Of a DNA stretch of 64,000 bases, positions 33,995 to 44,474 are shown piece after piece. The translations under genes and the position numbers were made by a program. Source of the stretch: an uncultured Paracoccaceae bacterium (lineage in GTDB: Bacteria; Pseudomonadota; Alphaproteobacteria; Rhodobacterales; Rhodobacteraceae); assembly GCA_947493255.1 (NCBI GenBank), contig CANLQK010000005.1:213078-277077 (forward strand), in the 5' to 3' direction. How positions within the stretch are numbered: position 1 is the stretch's first letter; each line of letters opens with the position of its first letter. The notes below the pieces were generated by a model that was given only the letters and a program-made list of their open reading frames with translations, had not been told where the DNA came from and did not search any database.

Positions 33995-35908
33995 ATGGCA
34001 AAAGTCATTGGCATCGACCTCGGGACTACAAACTCCTGCGTCGCAATCATGGACGGCTCGCAACCTCGCGTTATTGAAAACGCTGAAGGCGCGCGCACGA
34101 CACCATCTATCGTAGCTTTCACAGACGATGAGCGTCTTGTTGGCCAGCCTGCAAAGCGTCAGGCCGTTACAAACCCAGAAAATACTGTCTTCGGTGTTAA
34201 GCGTCTTATTGGTCGTCGCTTTGACGACTCCGACTTGGCAAAAGATAAGAAGAACATGCCTTTCGCAGTTGTGAATGGCGGCAACGGCGACGCGTGGGTC
34301 GAAGCCAAGGGTGAGAAATACTCCCCTGCCCAGGTTTCTGCTGTGATCCTTCAGAAAATGAAAGAAACCGCGGAAAGCTACCTTGGCGAAGATGTTGACC
34401 AAGCGGTTATCACGGTTCCCGCGTACTTTAACGATGCGCAGCGTCAGGCGACAAAAGACGCCGGTAAGATTGCTGGCCTCGAAGTACTGCGTATCATCAA
34501 CGAGCCCACAGCGGCTGCGTTGGCATATGGCCTTGATAAAAAAGAAACACAGACGATTGCGGTCTATGACCTTGGTGGCGGTACATTCGATGTAACCATC
34601 TTGGAAATCGATGACGGCTTGTTCGAGGTGAAATCCACTAACGGTGACACGTTCCTTGGTGGTGAAGACTTTGACATGCGCATCGTGAACTACCTTGCTG
34701 ATGAATTCAAAAAGGCAAACGGTGTTGACCTGACCAAAGACAAGATGGCGTTGCAGCGTCTGAAAGAAGCTGCTGAGAAAGCGAAGATCGAACTGTCTTC
34801 CGCGTCTTCCACAGAAATCAACCAGCCGTTCATTTCCATGGGTTCTGACGGGTCTCCGTTGCACATGGTTGTAAAGCTGACACGTGCGAAGCTGGAAAGC
34901 CTCGTTGGTGACTTGATCAAAGCGTCCATGAAGCCATGTGCAGCTGCGTTGAAAGATGCAGGCCTGAAAACTGACGACATCGACGAAGTTGTTCTCGTTG
35001 GTGGTATGACACGCATGCCTAAGGTTATCGAAGAAGTGACAAAATTCTTCGGCAAAGAGCCACACAAGGGTGTGAACCCTGATGAGGTTGTTGCCATGGG
35101 TGCGGCTATTCAGGCTGGTGTTCTTCAGGGTGACGTTAAAGACGTTGTTCTCTTGGACGTGACTCCATTGTCCTTGGGTATTGAAACGCTTGGCGGCGTG
35201 TTCACACGCTTGATCGATCGCAACACAACGATCCCAACGAAAAAGTCCCAAGTCTTCTCAACCGCAGAAGATAACCAAAACGCTGTGACAATTCGCGTCT
35301 TCCAAGGTGAACGTGAGATGGCTGCCGACAACAAGATGCTCGGCCAGTTCAACCTCGAAGAAATTCCACCAGCCCCACGCGGCATGCCACAGATCGAAGT
35401 GACCTTTGATATCGATGCCAACGGTATCGTTTCTGTGGGCGCGTCTGACAAAGGCACTGGCAAGGAACAGAAAATCACAATCCAAGCTTCTGGTGGCCTG
35501 TCCGACGAAGACATCGATGCAATGGTGCGCGACGCTGAAGAAAACGCTGAGGCAGATAAGGACCGTAAGGAACTTGTCGAAGCCAAGAACCAAGCGGAAA
35601 GCCTTGTTCATTCGACTGAAAAGTCCATGGAAGAACATGCCGACAAGGTTGACCCAACCACGATCGAAGCTATCGAGCTGGCCATTGCCGCGCTTAAAGA
35701 CGATCTGGAAGGTGAAGATGCAGGCAAGATCAAGTCTGGCATCCAGAACGTGACAGAATCTGCCATGAAGCTGGGTGAAGCGATCTACAAGTCCGCGCAA
35801 GAAGAGGCCGGCGAAGCCGAGCCTGACATGCCCGGTGCTGATGAAGCCGCGGCCGACGATATTGTCGACGCTGACTTCGAAGATCTTGACGACGACAAAC
35901 GCGGCTAA
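33995..35908 (+). CDS. dnaK: Molecular chaperone DnaK (Hsp70)
   Basis: ATP-dependent foldase working with DnaJ and GrpE. 637 residues, normal length. Nucleotide-binding domain to about residue 385: [16 protein letters not shown], then [13 protein letters not shown] and [17 protein letters not shown]. The linker [11 protein letters not shown] follows, then the substrate domain, and the C terminus is the acidic [17 protein letters not shown]. The start is the ATG at 33995 ([11 protein letters not shown]); a TTG two codons earlier is in frame but unlikely. GrpE is not in the window. dnaJ follows 68 bp later, after a hairpin. A sigma-32-like promoter is upstream. Confidence 0.98.
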   Translation: MAKVIGIDLGTTNSCVAIMDGSQPRVIENAEGARTTPSIVAFTDDERLVGQPAKRQAVTNPENTVFGVKRLIGRRFDDSDLAKDKKNMPFAVVNGGNGDAWVEAKGEKYSPAQVSAVILQKMKETAESYLGEDVDQAVITVPAYFNDAQRQATKDAGKIAGLEVLRIINEPTAAALAYGLDKKETQTIAVYDLGGGTFDVTILEIDDGLFEVKSTNGDTFLGGEDFDMRIVNYLADEFKKANGVDLTKDKMALQRLKEAAEKAKIELSSASSTEINQPFISMGSDGSPLHMVVKLTRAKLESLVGDLIKASMKPCAAALKDAGLKTDDIDEVVLVGGMTRMPKVIEEVTKFFGKEPHKGVNPDEVVAMGAAIQAGVLQGDVKDVVLLDVTPLSLGIETLGGVFTRLIDRNTTIPTKKSQVFSTAEDNQNAVTIRVFQGEREMAADNKMLGQFNLEEIPPAPRGMPQIEVTFDIDANGIVSVGASDKGTGKEQKITIQASGGLSDEDIDAMVRDAEENAEADKDRKELVEAKNQAESLVHSTEKSMEEHADKVDPTTIEAIELAIAALKDDLEGEDAGKIKSGIQNVTESAMKLGEAIYKSAQEEAGEAEPDMPGADEAAADDIVDADFEDLDDDKRG

Positions 35909-35923
35909 GCGTTGGTAACCTGT

Positions 35924-35950
35924 AAGGCCGGCTCTAAAGGGGCCGGTCTT
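35924..35950 (+). terminator. Hairpin between dnaK and dnaJ
   Basis: AAGGCCGGCTC at 35924-35934 pairs with the following GGGCCGGTCTT to 35950 over 11 positions, two of them G-T wobbles, with a small loop. There is only a short T-run after it (CTTATG), so it is more likely a partial terminator or message-end stabiliser that would lower dnaJ expression relative to dnaK. Confidence 0.5.
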
Positions 35951-35976
35951 ATGCGTCCCACCAAAGGGAATTGATC

Positions 35977-37125
35977 ATGTCTAAACGCGATTACTACGAG
36001 GTCTTGGGGCTCTCAAAAGGGGCCTCCGCCGACGAGATCAAAAAGGCCTACCGTGGTAAGGCCAAAGAACTGCACCCCGACCGTAACGCAGACAATCCGA
36101 ACGCTGAGGCCCAATTCAAAGAGGCCGGCGAAGCCTATGAAATTTTGAAGGACGCCGAAAAGAAAGCTGCTTATGACCGTTATGGTCACGCGGCATTCGA
36201 AGGTGGCATGGGCGGCGGCAGTCGTGGCCCCGGTGGAATGGGCGGCCAAGGAGACTTTGGGTCGGCATTCTCAGACATTTTTGACGATCTGTTTGGAAAT
36301 ATGGGCGGCCAACGCGGCGGGGGCGGTGGAAACCGTGCACAGCGCGGCAATGACCTGCGTTACAACCTTCGCGTCACCCTGGAAGAAGCGTTTGCAGGCC
36401 TTCAAAAGACGGTCACTGTTCCAGCCGCGGTTGGATGTGGATCATGTAATGGTACCGGCGCAGAAGGCGGTTCAGAGCCACAAACCTGCCCAACATGTTC
36501 GGGTATGGGAAAAGTCCGCGCTCAACAGGGGTTCTTTACAGTCGAACGCACTTGCCCAACGTGTAATGGCATGGGGCAAACAATCAAGGATCCGTGTAAG
36601 TCCTGTCACGGTCAGGGACGTGTTGAAAAAGAGAAATCCCTTTCGGTCAACATTCCTGCAGGCGTAGAAACTGGCACACGTATTCGTCTTGCCGGCGAAG
36701 GCGAAGCTGGAATGCGGGGCGGACCAACAGGTGATTTGTACATCTTCATTGAAGTGCGCGACCACGAACTTTTCGAGCGCGAAGGCAACCATCTATTCTG
36801 CCGTGTTCCCGTGTCCATGGCGACTGCTGCAATTGGTGGCGACATTGAAGTACCGACAATTGATGGCGGTCGGTCACGTGTGAAAATTCCTGCGGGTTCT
36901 CAATCTGGCCGTCAAATGCGCCTGCGTGCCAAAGGTATGCCTGCCCTTCGCGGTGGTGGACCCGGCGACATGTTCATAGAAATGGCCGTGGAAACTCCGG
37001 TGAATCTGACTTCGCGCCAAAAAGAACTTCTGCGTGAATTCGAAGATTTGGCAAGCGACAATAATCCGCAAAGCTCTAGTTTCTTCAATTCGGTCAAGTC
37101 GTTTTGGGAATCCATGAAGGGCTGA
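35977..37125 (+). CDS. dnaJ: Molecular chaperone DnaJ (Hsp40)
   Basis: Co-chaperone that delivers clients to DnaK and stimulates its ATPase. 382 residues. The J domain (residues 1-70) has the invariant HPD in [11 protein letters not shown], then a Gly-rich linker at about 77-115. Four CxxCxGxG zinc-binding repeats follow: [24 protein letters not shown] and CKSCHGQG. The C-terminal client-binding part follows. ATG at 35977 after AAAGGGAA. It is type I (full) DnaJ. A terminator hairpin at 37169 that overlaps the radC start comes next. Confidence 0.97.
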   Translation: MSKRDYYEVLGLSKGASADEIKKAYRGKAKELHPDRNADNPNAEAQFKEAGEAYEILKDAEKKAAYDRYGHAAFEGGMGGGSRGPGGMGGQGDFGSAFSDIFDDLFGNMGGQRGGGGGNRAQRGNDLRYNLRVTLEEAFAGLQKTVTVPAAVGCGSCNGTGAEGGSEPQTCPTCSGMGKVRAQQGFFTVERTCPTCNGMGQTIKDPCKSCHGQGRVEKEKSLSVNIPAGVETGTRIRLAGEGEAGMRGGPTGDLYIFIEVRDHELFEREGNHLFCRVPVSMATAAIGGDIEVPTIDGGRSRVKIPAGSQSGRQMRLRAKGMPALRGGGPGDMFIEMAVETPVNLTSRQKELLREFEDLASDNNPQSSSFFNSVKSFWESMKG

Positions 37126-37168
37126 CAAATTCAAGTTAACATTCCAGTAACGGAATCACACCAAAGTA

Positions 37169-37193
37169 GGGCGCATGAAAAATGCGCCCTCTT
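37169..37193 (+). terminator. dnaJ terminator whose hairpin contains the radC start codon
   Basis: GGGCGCAT at 37169-37176 pairs perfectly with ATGCGCCC at 37182-37189, loop of five A/G-rich bases, followed by TCTTCATTTT. It is the best terminator candidate for the dnaKJ operon, but the radC ATG (37175-37177) lies in its first arm and loop. Confidence 0.65.
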
Positions 37194-37975
37194 CATTTTC
37201 TGAGGCGCCCCAGCTTCCGTTGGATGCGCCTAAGACCGTTACGATTGACCGAGACGAGGTCGAAATCGTAACGGCCATACCACCCGCCAAGAAAGGCCGA
37301 TTGCCTTCCTACCTTGCTGACCACCGCAAACGATTGCGGCATCGGTTTCTGACTGGTGGGGCACGGGCAATGCCGGACTACGAAATTCTTGAACTGACCC
37401 TATTTCGTGTCATCCCGCGCCAAGACGTAAAGCCGCTCGCTAGACGTTTGATTGACACCTTTGGGGACCTCAACGGGGTTCTTTCTGCACCACTAGCACG
37501 CTTAGAAAAAGTAGAAGGGGTTGGTCCAGCAGTTGCATTGGAACTAAAGGTAATGGAAACCGTTACTCATCGAATGGCACGTGCAAAGGTCATGCAACGA
37601 CATATCATTAGCTCTTGGGATGCTGTGTTGGATTATTGTCATACGGTTATGGCGCATCGTGACACCGAGCAATTTCGCGTTCTTTTTCTTGATCGCAAAA
37701 ACGTGCTTATTGCGGACGAACAACAGGGCGAGGGAACCGTTGATCATGTTCCTGTTTATCCACGTGAGGTCGTGAAACGGGCACTGGAACTTAACGCGTC
37801 AGCGATGATTCTTGTCCATAATCATCCATCCGGAGATCCGACCCCGTCAGACGAAGACATCAGTATGACCAATCAGATCGCATTGGCGGCAAAGGCACTT
37901 GGTATTACCCTTCATGACCACCTAATTATTGGTAGGTCCCGCGAACTCAGCTTTAAGTCACAAGGCTTGCTTTAA
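37175..37975 (+). CDS. radC: RadC-family JAB/MPN protein
   Basis: Metalloprotease-like protein of the RadC/UPF0758 type, 266 residues; despite its name, a direct role in DNA repair is not established for the family. The N-terminal helix-hairpin-helix region (about 45-115) has [17 protein letters not shown] and [16 protein letters not shown]. The C-terminal MPN domain has [14 protein letters not shown], the JAMM-type zinc motif. The ATG at 37175 is inside the dnaJ terminator hairpin, so translation may use that codon or a later alternative start; no strong downstream ATG exists in the non-conserved leader. The stop overlaps the convergent OmpA-fusion gene by 4 bp. Confidence 0.92.
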   Translation: MKNAPSSFSEAPQLPLDAPKTVTIDRDEVEIVTAIPPAKKGRLPSYLADHRKRLRHRFLTGGARAMPDYEILELTLFRVIPRQDVKPLARRLIDTFGDLNGVLSAPLARLEKVEGVGPAVALELKVMETVTHRMARAKVMQRHIISSWDAVLDYCHTVMAHRDTEQFRVLFLDRKNVLIADEQQGEGTVDHVPVYPREVVKRALELNASAMILVHNHPSGDPTPSDEDISMTNQIALAAKALGITLHDHLIIGRSRELSFKSQGLL

Positions 37976-39516
37976 CCCGCTTCCTGAACCCACAGCTCTA
38001 CGCGCCTGTTTGTTTGTTGCCCCCAAATAGTATCGTCACATGCCATAGGCATTGCTTCACCAAAAGCTTCGGTCTCGATTTTTACGTTCGTAGGAACGAC
38101 GCCACCAAGCGCTGCTTCAACATCACGGCGGACTGATTCTGCACGCGCGGCAGACAGATCTCGGTTTGCAGCAGCCGGACCTCGGCCATCACTAAAGCCA
38201 ACGAACATAAGCTTTTGCCCACCAAATCTACCATCACGAATTGACTGTGCCAGCTGTAGAACATTCGAACGCGATTGGCCGTCCAAACGAGTCGAACCAG
38301 GTTCAAACCTGAATGTGCTGGACATCCGCACCTGTGGAGAGAGCACCCGTATCAAGCGTTGCAATTCCCCAAGTGGTATTTCGGATCCGGCGTTAGAAAT
38401 CGCATTTGCCAAGCGGTCCCCTTGGTTAGCTAGCGGAATTGGCACAGCAGCCAAATCTACAAAACCGGCCCGTCGAATTACCAACTGGGCTGCAGGTGAA
38501 CGGAACCACTCAAGAAAGTCATTCTCTGCAGGGTGTAGATTTCGCTGCGGCAAATATAAAAACATCGGAAATGTTAGCGGGTAATCTTCTGTCTTCAAGG
38601 TTAGGAATTCCGCTTCAGACCGCAGTCCGCAAGGGCCATCTAAAGCGAGCGGCTGTGTATTTCCGGTTTTTCCATACGGTAACACCGTCAATCCACCAGG
38701 TGTGTTCGCGACACGTTCGGTTATGGCATCCAAATCACCAAGAACAGGAAGGGTGTCGCCGATTGCTCGGCCAAACGGGCGCATGAACCTTTCTTCAAAA
38801 CCATTAAGTTGACTATCAAAGTCATCCAGAAGGACCACCTCGAAGTCATCAGACCTACCAGATAGCGCAGTGCCCAGATCTCCCATTGAAATGGTTCTCT
38901 GGTCAGATCCTGCATAAGTTACAGGAACAAGAGCGTCTAATGCTAGGATCCGCCCCTGCCGTGCTGTGTTGAGTTGCCCTAACCCATAGTCAGCGGCTTC
39001 ACGCAACTCCTCTGTTTGCAGCTCACGCATGGACATCAAAACGTCCGCAGTCTGGTTCAAGAATGATTCAAAAGCGATATCAGGCCGTGCAGCAGATAAG
39101 GATATCTGTATCGCAGACGTTCCATCAGTACGACTAACTGTAAAAACCCCAGCAGTTTCACTGACAGTCAGGTCATTGTCACGGGCGTAGACTTCTATGA
39201 GAGATGGCAGCAATACGTTTGCCATGCGCGGAGCGCCTTCCATTCGAAGGCGTGGCACATAATTGTCGATATCGGGGCAAGAAGGGCCTTCGCAAATCAT
39301 TCCTTCAGCGCGAAACGCGATTGGTCCGCTCTCACCAGCAAGCGTTGTGATCGTACCATCAAAACCAATGAAACGACCACTTACAGAAATGGCGTTGTCT
39401 GCACTACGGAATGTAACGTCTTGGCTGAGCGCAGCGCCAACGCAAACGAAATGTGCGGCGAAGATCGCCGCACACTGAATTACTTTCGATCGAAGACTAA
39501 ACTCAGGCCATATCAT
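37972..39516 (-). CDS. Periplasmic-binding-protein/OmpA fusion protein
   Basis: A 514-residue exported protein. After a signal peptide ending near residue 31, the first 380 residues look like a PstS-type substrate-binding fold ([20 protein letters not shown], and [21 protein letters not shown] near 325-345). The last 110 are an OmpA-like peptidoglycan-binding domain with [30 protein letters not shown] and the terminal NRRVELWVQ. The pairing of a ligand-binding fold with a wall anchor is unusual. It shares a 4-bp overlap with the upstream hypothetical gene, so the two are translationally coupled. Confidence 0.82.
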   Translation of the reverse strand: MIWPEFSLRSKVIQCAAIFAAHFVCVGAALSQDVTFRSADNAISVSGRFIGFDGTITTLAGESGPIAFRAEGMICEGPSCPDIDNYVPRLRMEGAPRMANVLLPSLIEVYARDNDLTVSETAGVFTVSRTDGTSAIQISLSAARPDIAFESFLNQTADVLMSMRELQTEELREAADYGLGQLNTARQGRILALDALVPVTYAGSDQRTISMGDLGTALSGRSDDFEVVLLDDFDSQLNGFEERFMRPFGRAIGDTLPVLGDLDAITERVANTPGGLTVLPYGKTGNTQPLALDGPCGLRSEAEFLTLKTEDYPLTFPMFLYLPQRNLHPAENDFLEWFRSPAAQLVIRRAGFVDLAAVPIPLANQGDRLANAISNAGSEIPLGELQRLIRVLSPQVRMSSTFRFEPGSTRLDGQSRSNVLQLAQSIRDGRFGGQKLMFVGFSDGRGPAAANRDLSAARAESVRRDVEAALGGVVPTNVKIETEAFGEAMPMACDDTIWGQQTNRRVELWVQEAG

Positions 39517-40607
39517 CTTGAGGCGAGTGTTAGGTCCTGAAACATGTTTTGCAAGATAAGAACGTCACCAACAGCATCGCAATCAGGCATAACCAATGTC
39601 AGATCCAATGCGGTTGTGCCCCCTAGCTGGTCGACTTGGATACTTTGGGCATTCAATTCGTTCCCACAGTTAGCTGCGGTAATCTCAGCTTCAGCGACCA
39701 ATGCCACGTTTCCACCCGCGTCGATCATTCCCGTAGGATATGTATAGATTTCTGCCATGAAGGCATTTTCAACTTCAGCATCGCCAAGCGATACGAGATA
39801 TCCACCGACACCATCCTGAATCCGAGCCATATCCCCGGGGTTGCCCGAGAAAATGTGGTTCTCGGTCGCGAAATCTGCGCCATTTTCGTAGGCACTCAAA
39901 AGAACAGAGGTTTCACCCTGCCATTGCAAAACAGCACGATCATAGTCTGCAAAGTCCGGAATCGTGACGGTTGCGACTGCACCATCGCCATGATCGAATG
40001 CCGCAATAAGAACAGCGATGTCCGAAAGCGCTGGGAAGGTCAGCTCTGAAGTGCCCTGTTCATCAGTCATCACGGAGAACATCATGCCTTGATGATGGAT
40101 CGTGAATGCAGTGTTTGTGTGGCACGGTGCTTCGACAGCAATCTCAACAGTCGCGGCGCCACCAGCGACAGCTACCATCTTTGGGACGCAGTCAAGTTCC
40201 ACAGTTTCAGATGGCACTACGTCTAGAATGACATCTGACGCGACGGCTGCCAGATTTTCGATTTCAGGCAAGGCTTCAGGGTCAATGCTAGCCAATTGAA
40301 CTGGAAGCTTTTGCGGATCCTGAGCCACGTCCGGTTTCGGCACGGCGACAGCGGTTTCTGAAATTGGTACCGGAGCATCTAGAACAGGAGATGTATCAGG
40401 AACTGTTGGGACACCGTCTGCGGTAACCGCAAGGCTCGCCTGAGTAACCACAACAGGTACTTCATCTTGAACAAAAGCCGTTGGCTCTTCGACGCCTTCA
40501 GTGCCAAAACGACTCGCTAACGCGTTTCCATTTTGCATCACAAAACCAATACCCAGCGCGATGCTGAATGTGCCAGCGGCCATACCGATTTTCTTTATGT
40601 CTGCCAT
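39513..40607 (-). CDS. Membrane-anchored acidic protein coupled to the OmpA fusion
   Basis: A 364-residue protein from the ATG at 40607 with GGAGTGGAAG upstream. It begins with a membrane anchor (IGMAAGTFSIALGIGFVM), then a long Pro/Ala/Val-rich linker to about 105 (VPTVPDTSPVLDAPVP is typical), then a mostly strand-like acidic domain with few Cys (DCVPKM and PDCDAVG among them). It resembles no catalytic family known to me. Its layout, an inner-membrane anchor with a flexible spacer, together with the 4-bp overlap with the PBP/OmpA fusion, suggests a two-protein envelope assembly. Function unknown. Confidence 0.75.
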   Translation of the reverse strand: MADIKKIGMAAGTFSIALGIGFVMQNGNALASRFGTEGVEEPTAFVQDEVPVVVTQASLAVTADGVPTVPDTSPVLDAPVPISETAVAVPKPDVAQDPQKLPVQLASIDPEALPEIENLAAVASDVILDVVPSETVELDCVPKMVAVAGGAATVEIAVEAPCHTNTAFTIHHQGMMFSVMTDEQGTSELTFPALSDIAVLIAAFDHGDGAVATVTIPDFADYDRAVLQWQGETSVLLSAYENGADFATENHIFSGNPGDMARIQDGVGGYLVSLGDAEVENAFMAEIYTYPTGMIDAGGNVALVAEAEITAANCGNELNAQSIQVDQLGGTTALDLTLVMPDCDAVGDVLILQNMFQDLTLASR

Positions 40608-40711
40608 TCTTCCACTCCTTCCCACATAGGGATCAGAGTCAAAGATGCTTTACCCCCATGACCTTAGAAGGGCACCCATTGGGATTCTTTCGGACAGCAA
40701 TAAGGCGGAAT

Positions 40712-40748
40712 CACGGCGTGAGTTTATAGTTTAGCTCAACTCGCCGTG
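40712..40748 (-). terminator. Weak terminator-like hairpin overlapping the secA stop
   Basis: CACGGCG at 40712-40718 pairs with CGCCGTG at 40742-40748, and the flanking AGTT/AACT can extend the stem with a two-base bulge. On the minus strand it overlaps the secA stop codon and is followed by ATTCCGCCTTATT, without a clean T-run. Confidence 0.35.
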
Positions 40749-43430
40749 ACAATGTTTGAATTTCTTACCGGACCCACATGGGCACAAATCATTACGCCCC
40801 GGGTTTCCCCAAGTCTTTTGGTCATTCTCGTCAAACCCAGGTTTTGCTTGTGCCGCACCCGCAGATATTGCGGCGCCACCAGCGGCTGCCACCTGCGCCT
40901 GACGTTGACGTTCTTGCGCCTGTGCGACCATTGCCTGCTGTTCTTCTTCTGTCATTGGGCGGATTTGCGCGAGCTTCTGGGTCACGTCCGAGCGAAGGCC
41001 ATCCAAAAGGCCTTCGAATAACTGAAATGATTCCGTCTTATATTCATTCAATGGATCGCGCTGCGCGTAGCCACGGAACCCAACAACGGAACGCAAATGC
41101 TCCAATGTCAACAGATGCTCGCGCCACTTTGCATCGATAGTTTGTAGCAAGACTTGCTTTTCGATGTTGCGCATTGTTTCGCCACCAAAGCTTTCGGTCT
41201 TTTCGGCCATGAACTTGTCCGCGGCCTCCTCCAAACGCTCACGCAGGTCTTCATCGTCAACACCTTCTTCGTTCGCCCATTCAATGACAGGCACATCAAT
41301 ACCAAGATGTGCGATTGTCTGTGCATACAGGCCTTCGGCATCCCATTGGTCCGCATAAGACTTTGCTGGAATATGAAGGTCGACCAGGTCGTCGATAACC
41401 TGCGACCGCATATCTGCTGTGATTTCAGACAGGTCCTGTGCTTCCATGATCTCACGGCGCTGCGCAAAGATAACTTTCCGTTGATCATTCATGACGTCAT
41501 CGAATTTCAAAAGCTGCTTGCGAATGTCAAAGTTACGGCCCTCAACCTTCGCCTGCGCACGCTCTAGTGATTTGTTCACCCATGGGTGAACAATGGCTTC
41601 GCCTTCTTTCATACCAAGGGACGACAGCACCTTATCCAAGCGTTCGGATCCGAAAATACGCATGAGGTCATCTTCAAGGGACAAGAAGAATGAAGACCTG
41701 CCTGGATCACCCTGACGGCCGGAACGACCGCGCAATTGGTTATCGATGCGGCGGCTTTCATGGCGCTCGGTTGCCAAGACGTACAAACCACCAGCGTCTT
41801 TAACCGCTTGTTCGTCTGCCTTATGGGCCTCCTCGATCTGGGTGCGGACCTCTTCGTTGTCATCATCGGGGGAGGCCGCAATTGCCTCCATGATTTTGAA
41901 TTCGACGTTCCCGCCAAGCTTAATGTCGGTCCCACGACCTGCCATGTTGGTCGCAATGGTAACGGCACCTAGTTTGCCGGCATCGGCTACAATTTGCGCT
42001 TCTTGCTCGTGCTGACGTGCATTTAGAACATTGTGTGCAATACCTTCAGCATCCAACAACTGGCTCAGGAACTCTGATTTATCGATGGATGTTGTACCAA
42101 CAAGCGTCGGTTGGCCTTTTTCATGGGCCTCCTTAATGGCCTTAACGACACCATCAAACTTTTCCTTCGCGGTACGATACACTTGGTCATGTTCATCGAC
42201 TCGCGCGATTGGCCGATTTGTTGGGACTTCAACAACGCCTAGACCGTAGATTTCCATAAACTCTTCGGCTTCGGTCAGGGCTGTACCCGTCATACCGCCC
42301 AGCTTGTTGTACAAACGGAAATAGTTTTGGAACGTCACAGAGGCGAGCGTGACGTTTTCAGGCATAATCTTCGCGCCTTCTTTCGCCTCGATCGCTTGGT
42401 GCAAGCCTTCGGACAAACGTCGACCCGTCATCATCCGGCCTGTAAACTCGTCGATCAATACAACTTCACCGTCACGAACGATGTAGTCTTTGTCTTTCGT
42501 GAAAAGTTTATGGGCACGCAGGCCCTGATTGACGTGGTGCACGATGGATGTGCTTTCTGGAGCATAAAGAGACTGATCTTCTGGTAGGATTCCAGCCGTC
42601 ACAAGGCGTTCTTCTAAGAACTCGTTGCCTTCATCAGTGTAATTCACGTTTCGGGTTTTTTCATCCAGTGTGAAATGGTCATCCTGAATTTCTGGAATCA
42701 GTTTATCAATCGCCAGATACATTTCTGTCCGGTCTTCGGCTGGGCCAGAAATAATCAACGGCGTGCGCGCTTCGTCCACCAGAATCGAATCAACTTCATC
42801 CACAATGGCAAAGTTGTGGTCACGCTGGTTCATCTGAGCCAACTCAGATTTCATATTGTCACGCAGGTAATCGAAACCCAATTCGTTGTTCGTGGCATAG
42901 GTCACGTCACAGCGGTAAGCAGCGCGTTTTTCGTCTTCCGGCTGTTGCGGGTAGACGACGCCTGTTGTCAGACCCAAAGCGCTATAAACTTGGCTCATCC
43001 ATTCAGCGTCACGTTTGGCCAGGTAGTCATTTACAGTTACAACGTGCACGCCCTTACCGGACAACGCATTTAAATATGCAGGGAAGGTCGCAACAAGGGT
43101 TTTACCCTCGCCCGTCTTCATTTCTGAAATGTTACCTTGATGCAGGAAGATCCCGCCCATCAACTGCGTATCGAAAGCCCGCAAACCCAATGCACGCTTG
43201 GCAGCTTCGCGGCAGTTCGCAAATGCCTCTGGCAGGATTGCGTCTAGGCTTTCTCCACCCATGGCACGTTGGGCCAGTTCTTCGGTTTTTGCCTTGATCT
43301 GTTCGTCCGTAAGGACCTCAAATTCGGGTTCAAGCGCGTTGACCTTTTCAACAATTGGGCGCGTGGCTTTCACCTTGCGGTCATTTGGGGTGCCGAACAC
43401 CTTCTTTTTAAGGGAACCAAGACCGAGCAT
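40731..43430 (-). CDS. secA: Preprotein translocase ATPase SecA
   Basis: Motor of Sec-dependent protein export. 899 residues. Nucleotide-binding domain: Walker [10 protein letters not shown] near residue 106, [15 protein letters not shown] (DEAD-like), and [13 protein letters not shown] near 490. Then [13 protein letters not shown], the helical wing domains and a Gln/Ala-rich linker. It ends with the zinc-binding tail [25 protein letters not shown] precedes the ATG. It is divergent from the parvulin gene at 43618; the 187-bp gap between them contains no gene but has a GCCACG/CGTGGC hairpin at 43581-43598 just upstream of the parvulin start. Confidence 0.98.
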   Translation of the reverse strand: MLGLGSLKKKVFGTPNDRKVKATRPIVEKVNALEPEFEVLTDEQIKAKTEELAQRAMGGESLDAILPEAFANCREAAKRALGLRAFDTQLMGGIFLHQGNISEMKTGEGKTLVATFPAYLNALSGKGVHVVTVNDYLAKRDAEWMSQVYSALGLTTGVVYPQQPEDEKRAAYRCDVTYATNNELGFDYLRDNMKSELAQMNQRDHNFAIVDEVDSILVDEARTPLIISGPAEDRTEMYLAIDKLIPEIQDDHFTLDEKTRNVNYTDEGNEFLEERLVTAGILPEDQSLYAPESTSIVHHVNQGLRAHKLFTKDKDYIVRDGEVVLIDEFTGRMMTGRRLSEGLHQAIEAKEGAKIMPENVTLASVTFQNYFRLYNKLGGMTGTALTEAEEFMEIYGLGVVEVPTNRPIARVDEHDQVYRTAKEKFDGVVKAIKEAHEKGQPTLVGTTSIDKSEFLSQLLDAEGIAHNVLNARQHEQEAQIVADAGKLGAVTIATNMAGRGTDIKLGGNVEFKIMEAIAASPDDDNEEVRTQIEEAHKADEQAVKDAGGLYVLATERHESRRIDNQLRGRSGRQGDPGRSSFFLSLEDDLMRIFGSERLDKVLSSLGMKEGEAIVHPWVNKSLERAQAKVEGRNFDIRKQLLKFDDVMNDQRKVIFAQRREIMEAQDLSEITADMRSQVIDDLVDLHIPAKSYADQWDAEGLYAQTIAHLGIDVPVIEWANEEGVDDEDLRERLEEAADKFMAEKTESFGGETMRNIEKQVLLQTIDAKWREHLLTLEHLRSVVGFRGYAQRDPLNEYKTESFQLFEGLLDGLRSDVTQKLAQIRPMTEEEQQAMVAQAQERQRQAQVAAAGGAAISAGAAQAKPGFDENDQKTWGNPGRNDLCPCGSGKKFKHCHGELS

Positions 43431-43617
43431 TTTCTCTCCGCGCGCCTGTTTGTGGCGTCTCTGACATCAAAGAATGAGGAGGTTGGTTGTGCCTTAACGG
43501 CGCGCCCCCTAGATAGAAGGCCAAGACCGGCCCCCTCGGGACCTTTAAGGGATGTAAGGGGCCGCTACATAGGTGTCAACGCCACGACCTACCGTGGCCT
43601 ATTAAGGGATAGTTAAG

Positions 43618-44472
43618 ATGGCTTTTCGTACCAATTTTGTGACCTCCATAGTTGCTTCTACATTGTTGGCAGGGACGGCAGCAGCTGAAAACCATGCTGA
43701 AATGACAGCAGAGACCGTTGTTGCGTCTGTTAATGGCTCCGACATCACGCTTGGGCAGCTTGTCATGCTGCGCTCACAGCTACCACCACAGTATCAGCAG
43801 TTGCCCGATGACGTTGTGTTCAATGGCCTTGTTGAACAGTTGGTTAATCAACAATTGTTGGCAGACACCCTTGAAGAAGAGCCCCTGCGCGTTGAAATCG
43901 CTCTCGCGAACGAACGTCGCTCCCTACGTGCTGGTGAAGTCGTGAACGATTTGGCACTCCAGCCGATTAGCGAAGAGGCACTGCAGGCTGCATATGACGC
44001 TCGTTTTGAGGGTGTCGTACCCGAAGCGGAGTTCAATGCATCTCACATCCTTGTCGAAACAGAGGAAGAGGCCATCGCCATAATTGAAATGTTGGATGAT
44101 GGCGCTGACTTTGCTGAAACAGCACAAGAAAAATCAACTGGTCCGTCCGGCCCGTCTGGTGGCGAGCTTGGTTGGTTTGGCCCTGGCATGATGGTTCCTG
44201 AATTTGAGGCAGCCGTTGTTGAACTCGAGGCAGGAGCAGTTTCTGCGCCAGTCCAGACACAGTTCGGCTGGCATGTTGTTAAGTTGAATGAAACACGCAC
44301 GGCACCGTTGCCCACGCTAGACGATTTACGTGAAGAACTGGCAACTGGAATTCAACAGGAAGAACTTAACGCTCTGTTGGAAACTCTTGCAGCCGATGCA
44401 GATGTTACCTTGCCAGATCAAGAAACATTTGATTTCACTCTGATCCAAAATCTCGACCTGTTGGATAAATAG
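43618..44472 (+). CDS. Periplasmic peptidyl-prolyl isomerase (parvulin/SurA-like)
   Basis: Foldase of 284 residues for exported proteins. A signal peptide to about residue 25 (VTSIVASTLLAGTAAAE) precedes an N-terminal helical SurA-like part (QLPDDVVFNGLVEQLVNQQLL). A parvulin domain follows at about 140-235: ASHILVETEEEAIAIIEML, GELGWFGPGMMVPEFE and FGWHVVKLNE. The C-terminal helix is Leu/Glu-rich. The ATG at 43618 follows AAGGGATAG. argJ follows two bases after the stop, so they are likely one transcript. Substrate outer-membrane proteins are unknown. Confidence 0.9.
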   Translation: MAFRTNFVTSIVASTLLAGTAAAENHAEMTAETVVASVNGSDITLGQLVMLRSQLPPQYQQLPDDVVFNGLVEQLVNQQLLADTLEEEPLRVEIALANERRSLRAGEVVNDLALQPISEEALQAAYDARFEGVVPEAEFNASHILVETEEEAIAIIEMLDDGADFAETAQEKSTGPSGPSGGELGWFGPGMMVPEFEAAVVELEAGAVSAPVQTQFGWHVVKLNETRTAPLPTLDDLREELATGIQQEELNALLETLAADADVTLPDQETFDFTLIQNLDLLDK

Positions 44473-44474
44473 AA

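Noticed and set aside
33917..35251. 444-codon open frame antisense to dnaK
   Set aside because: Antisense frames opposite dnaK are a known by-product of its codon bias, and have been misannotated elsewhere. No ribosome-binding site or protein features; the sense dnaK gene is certain.
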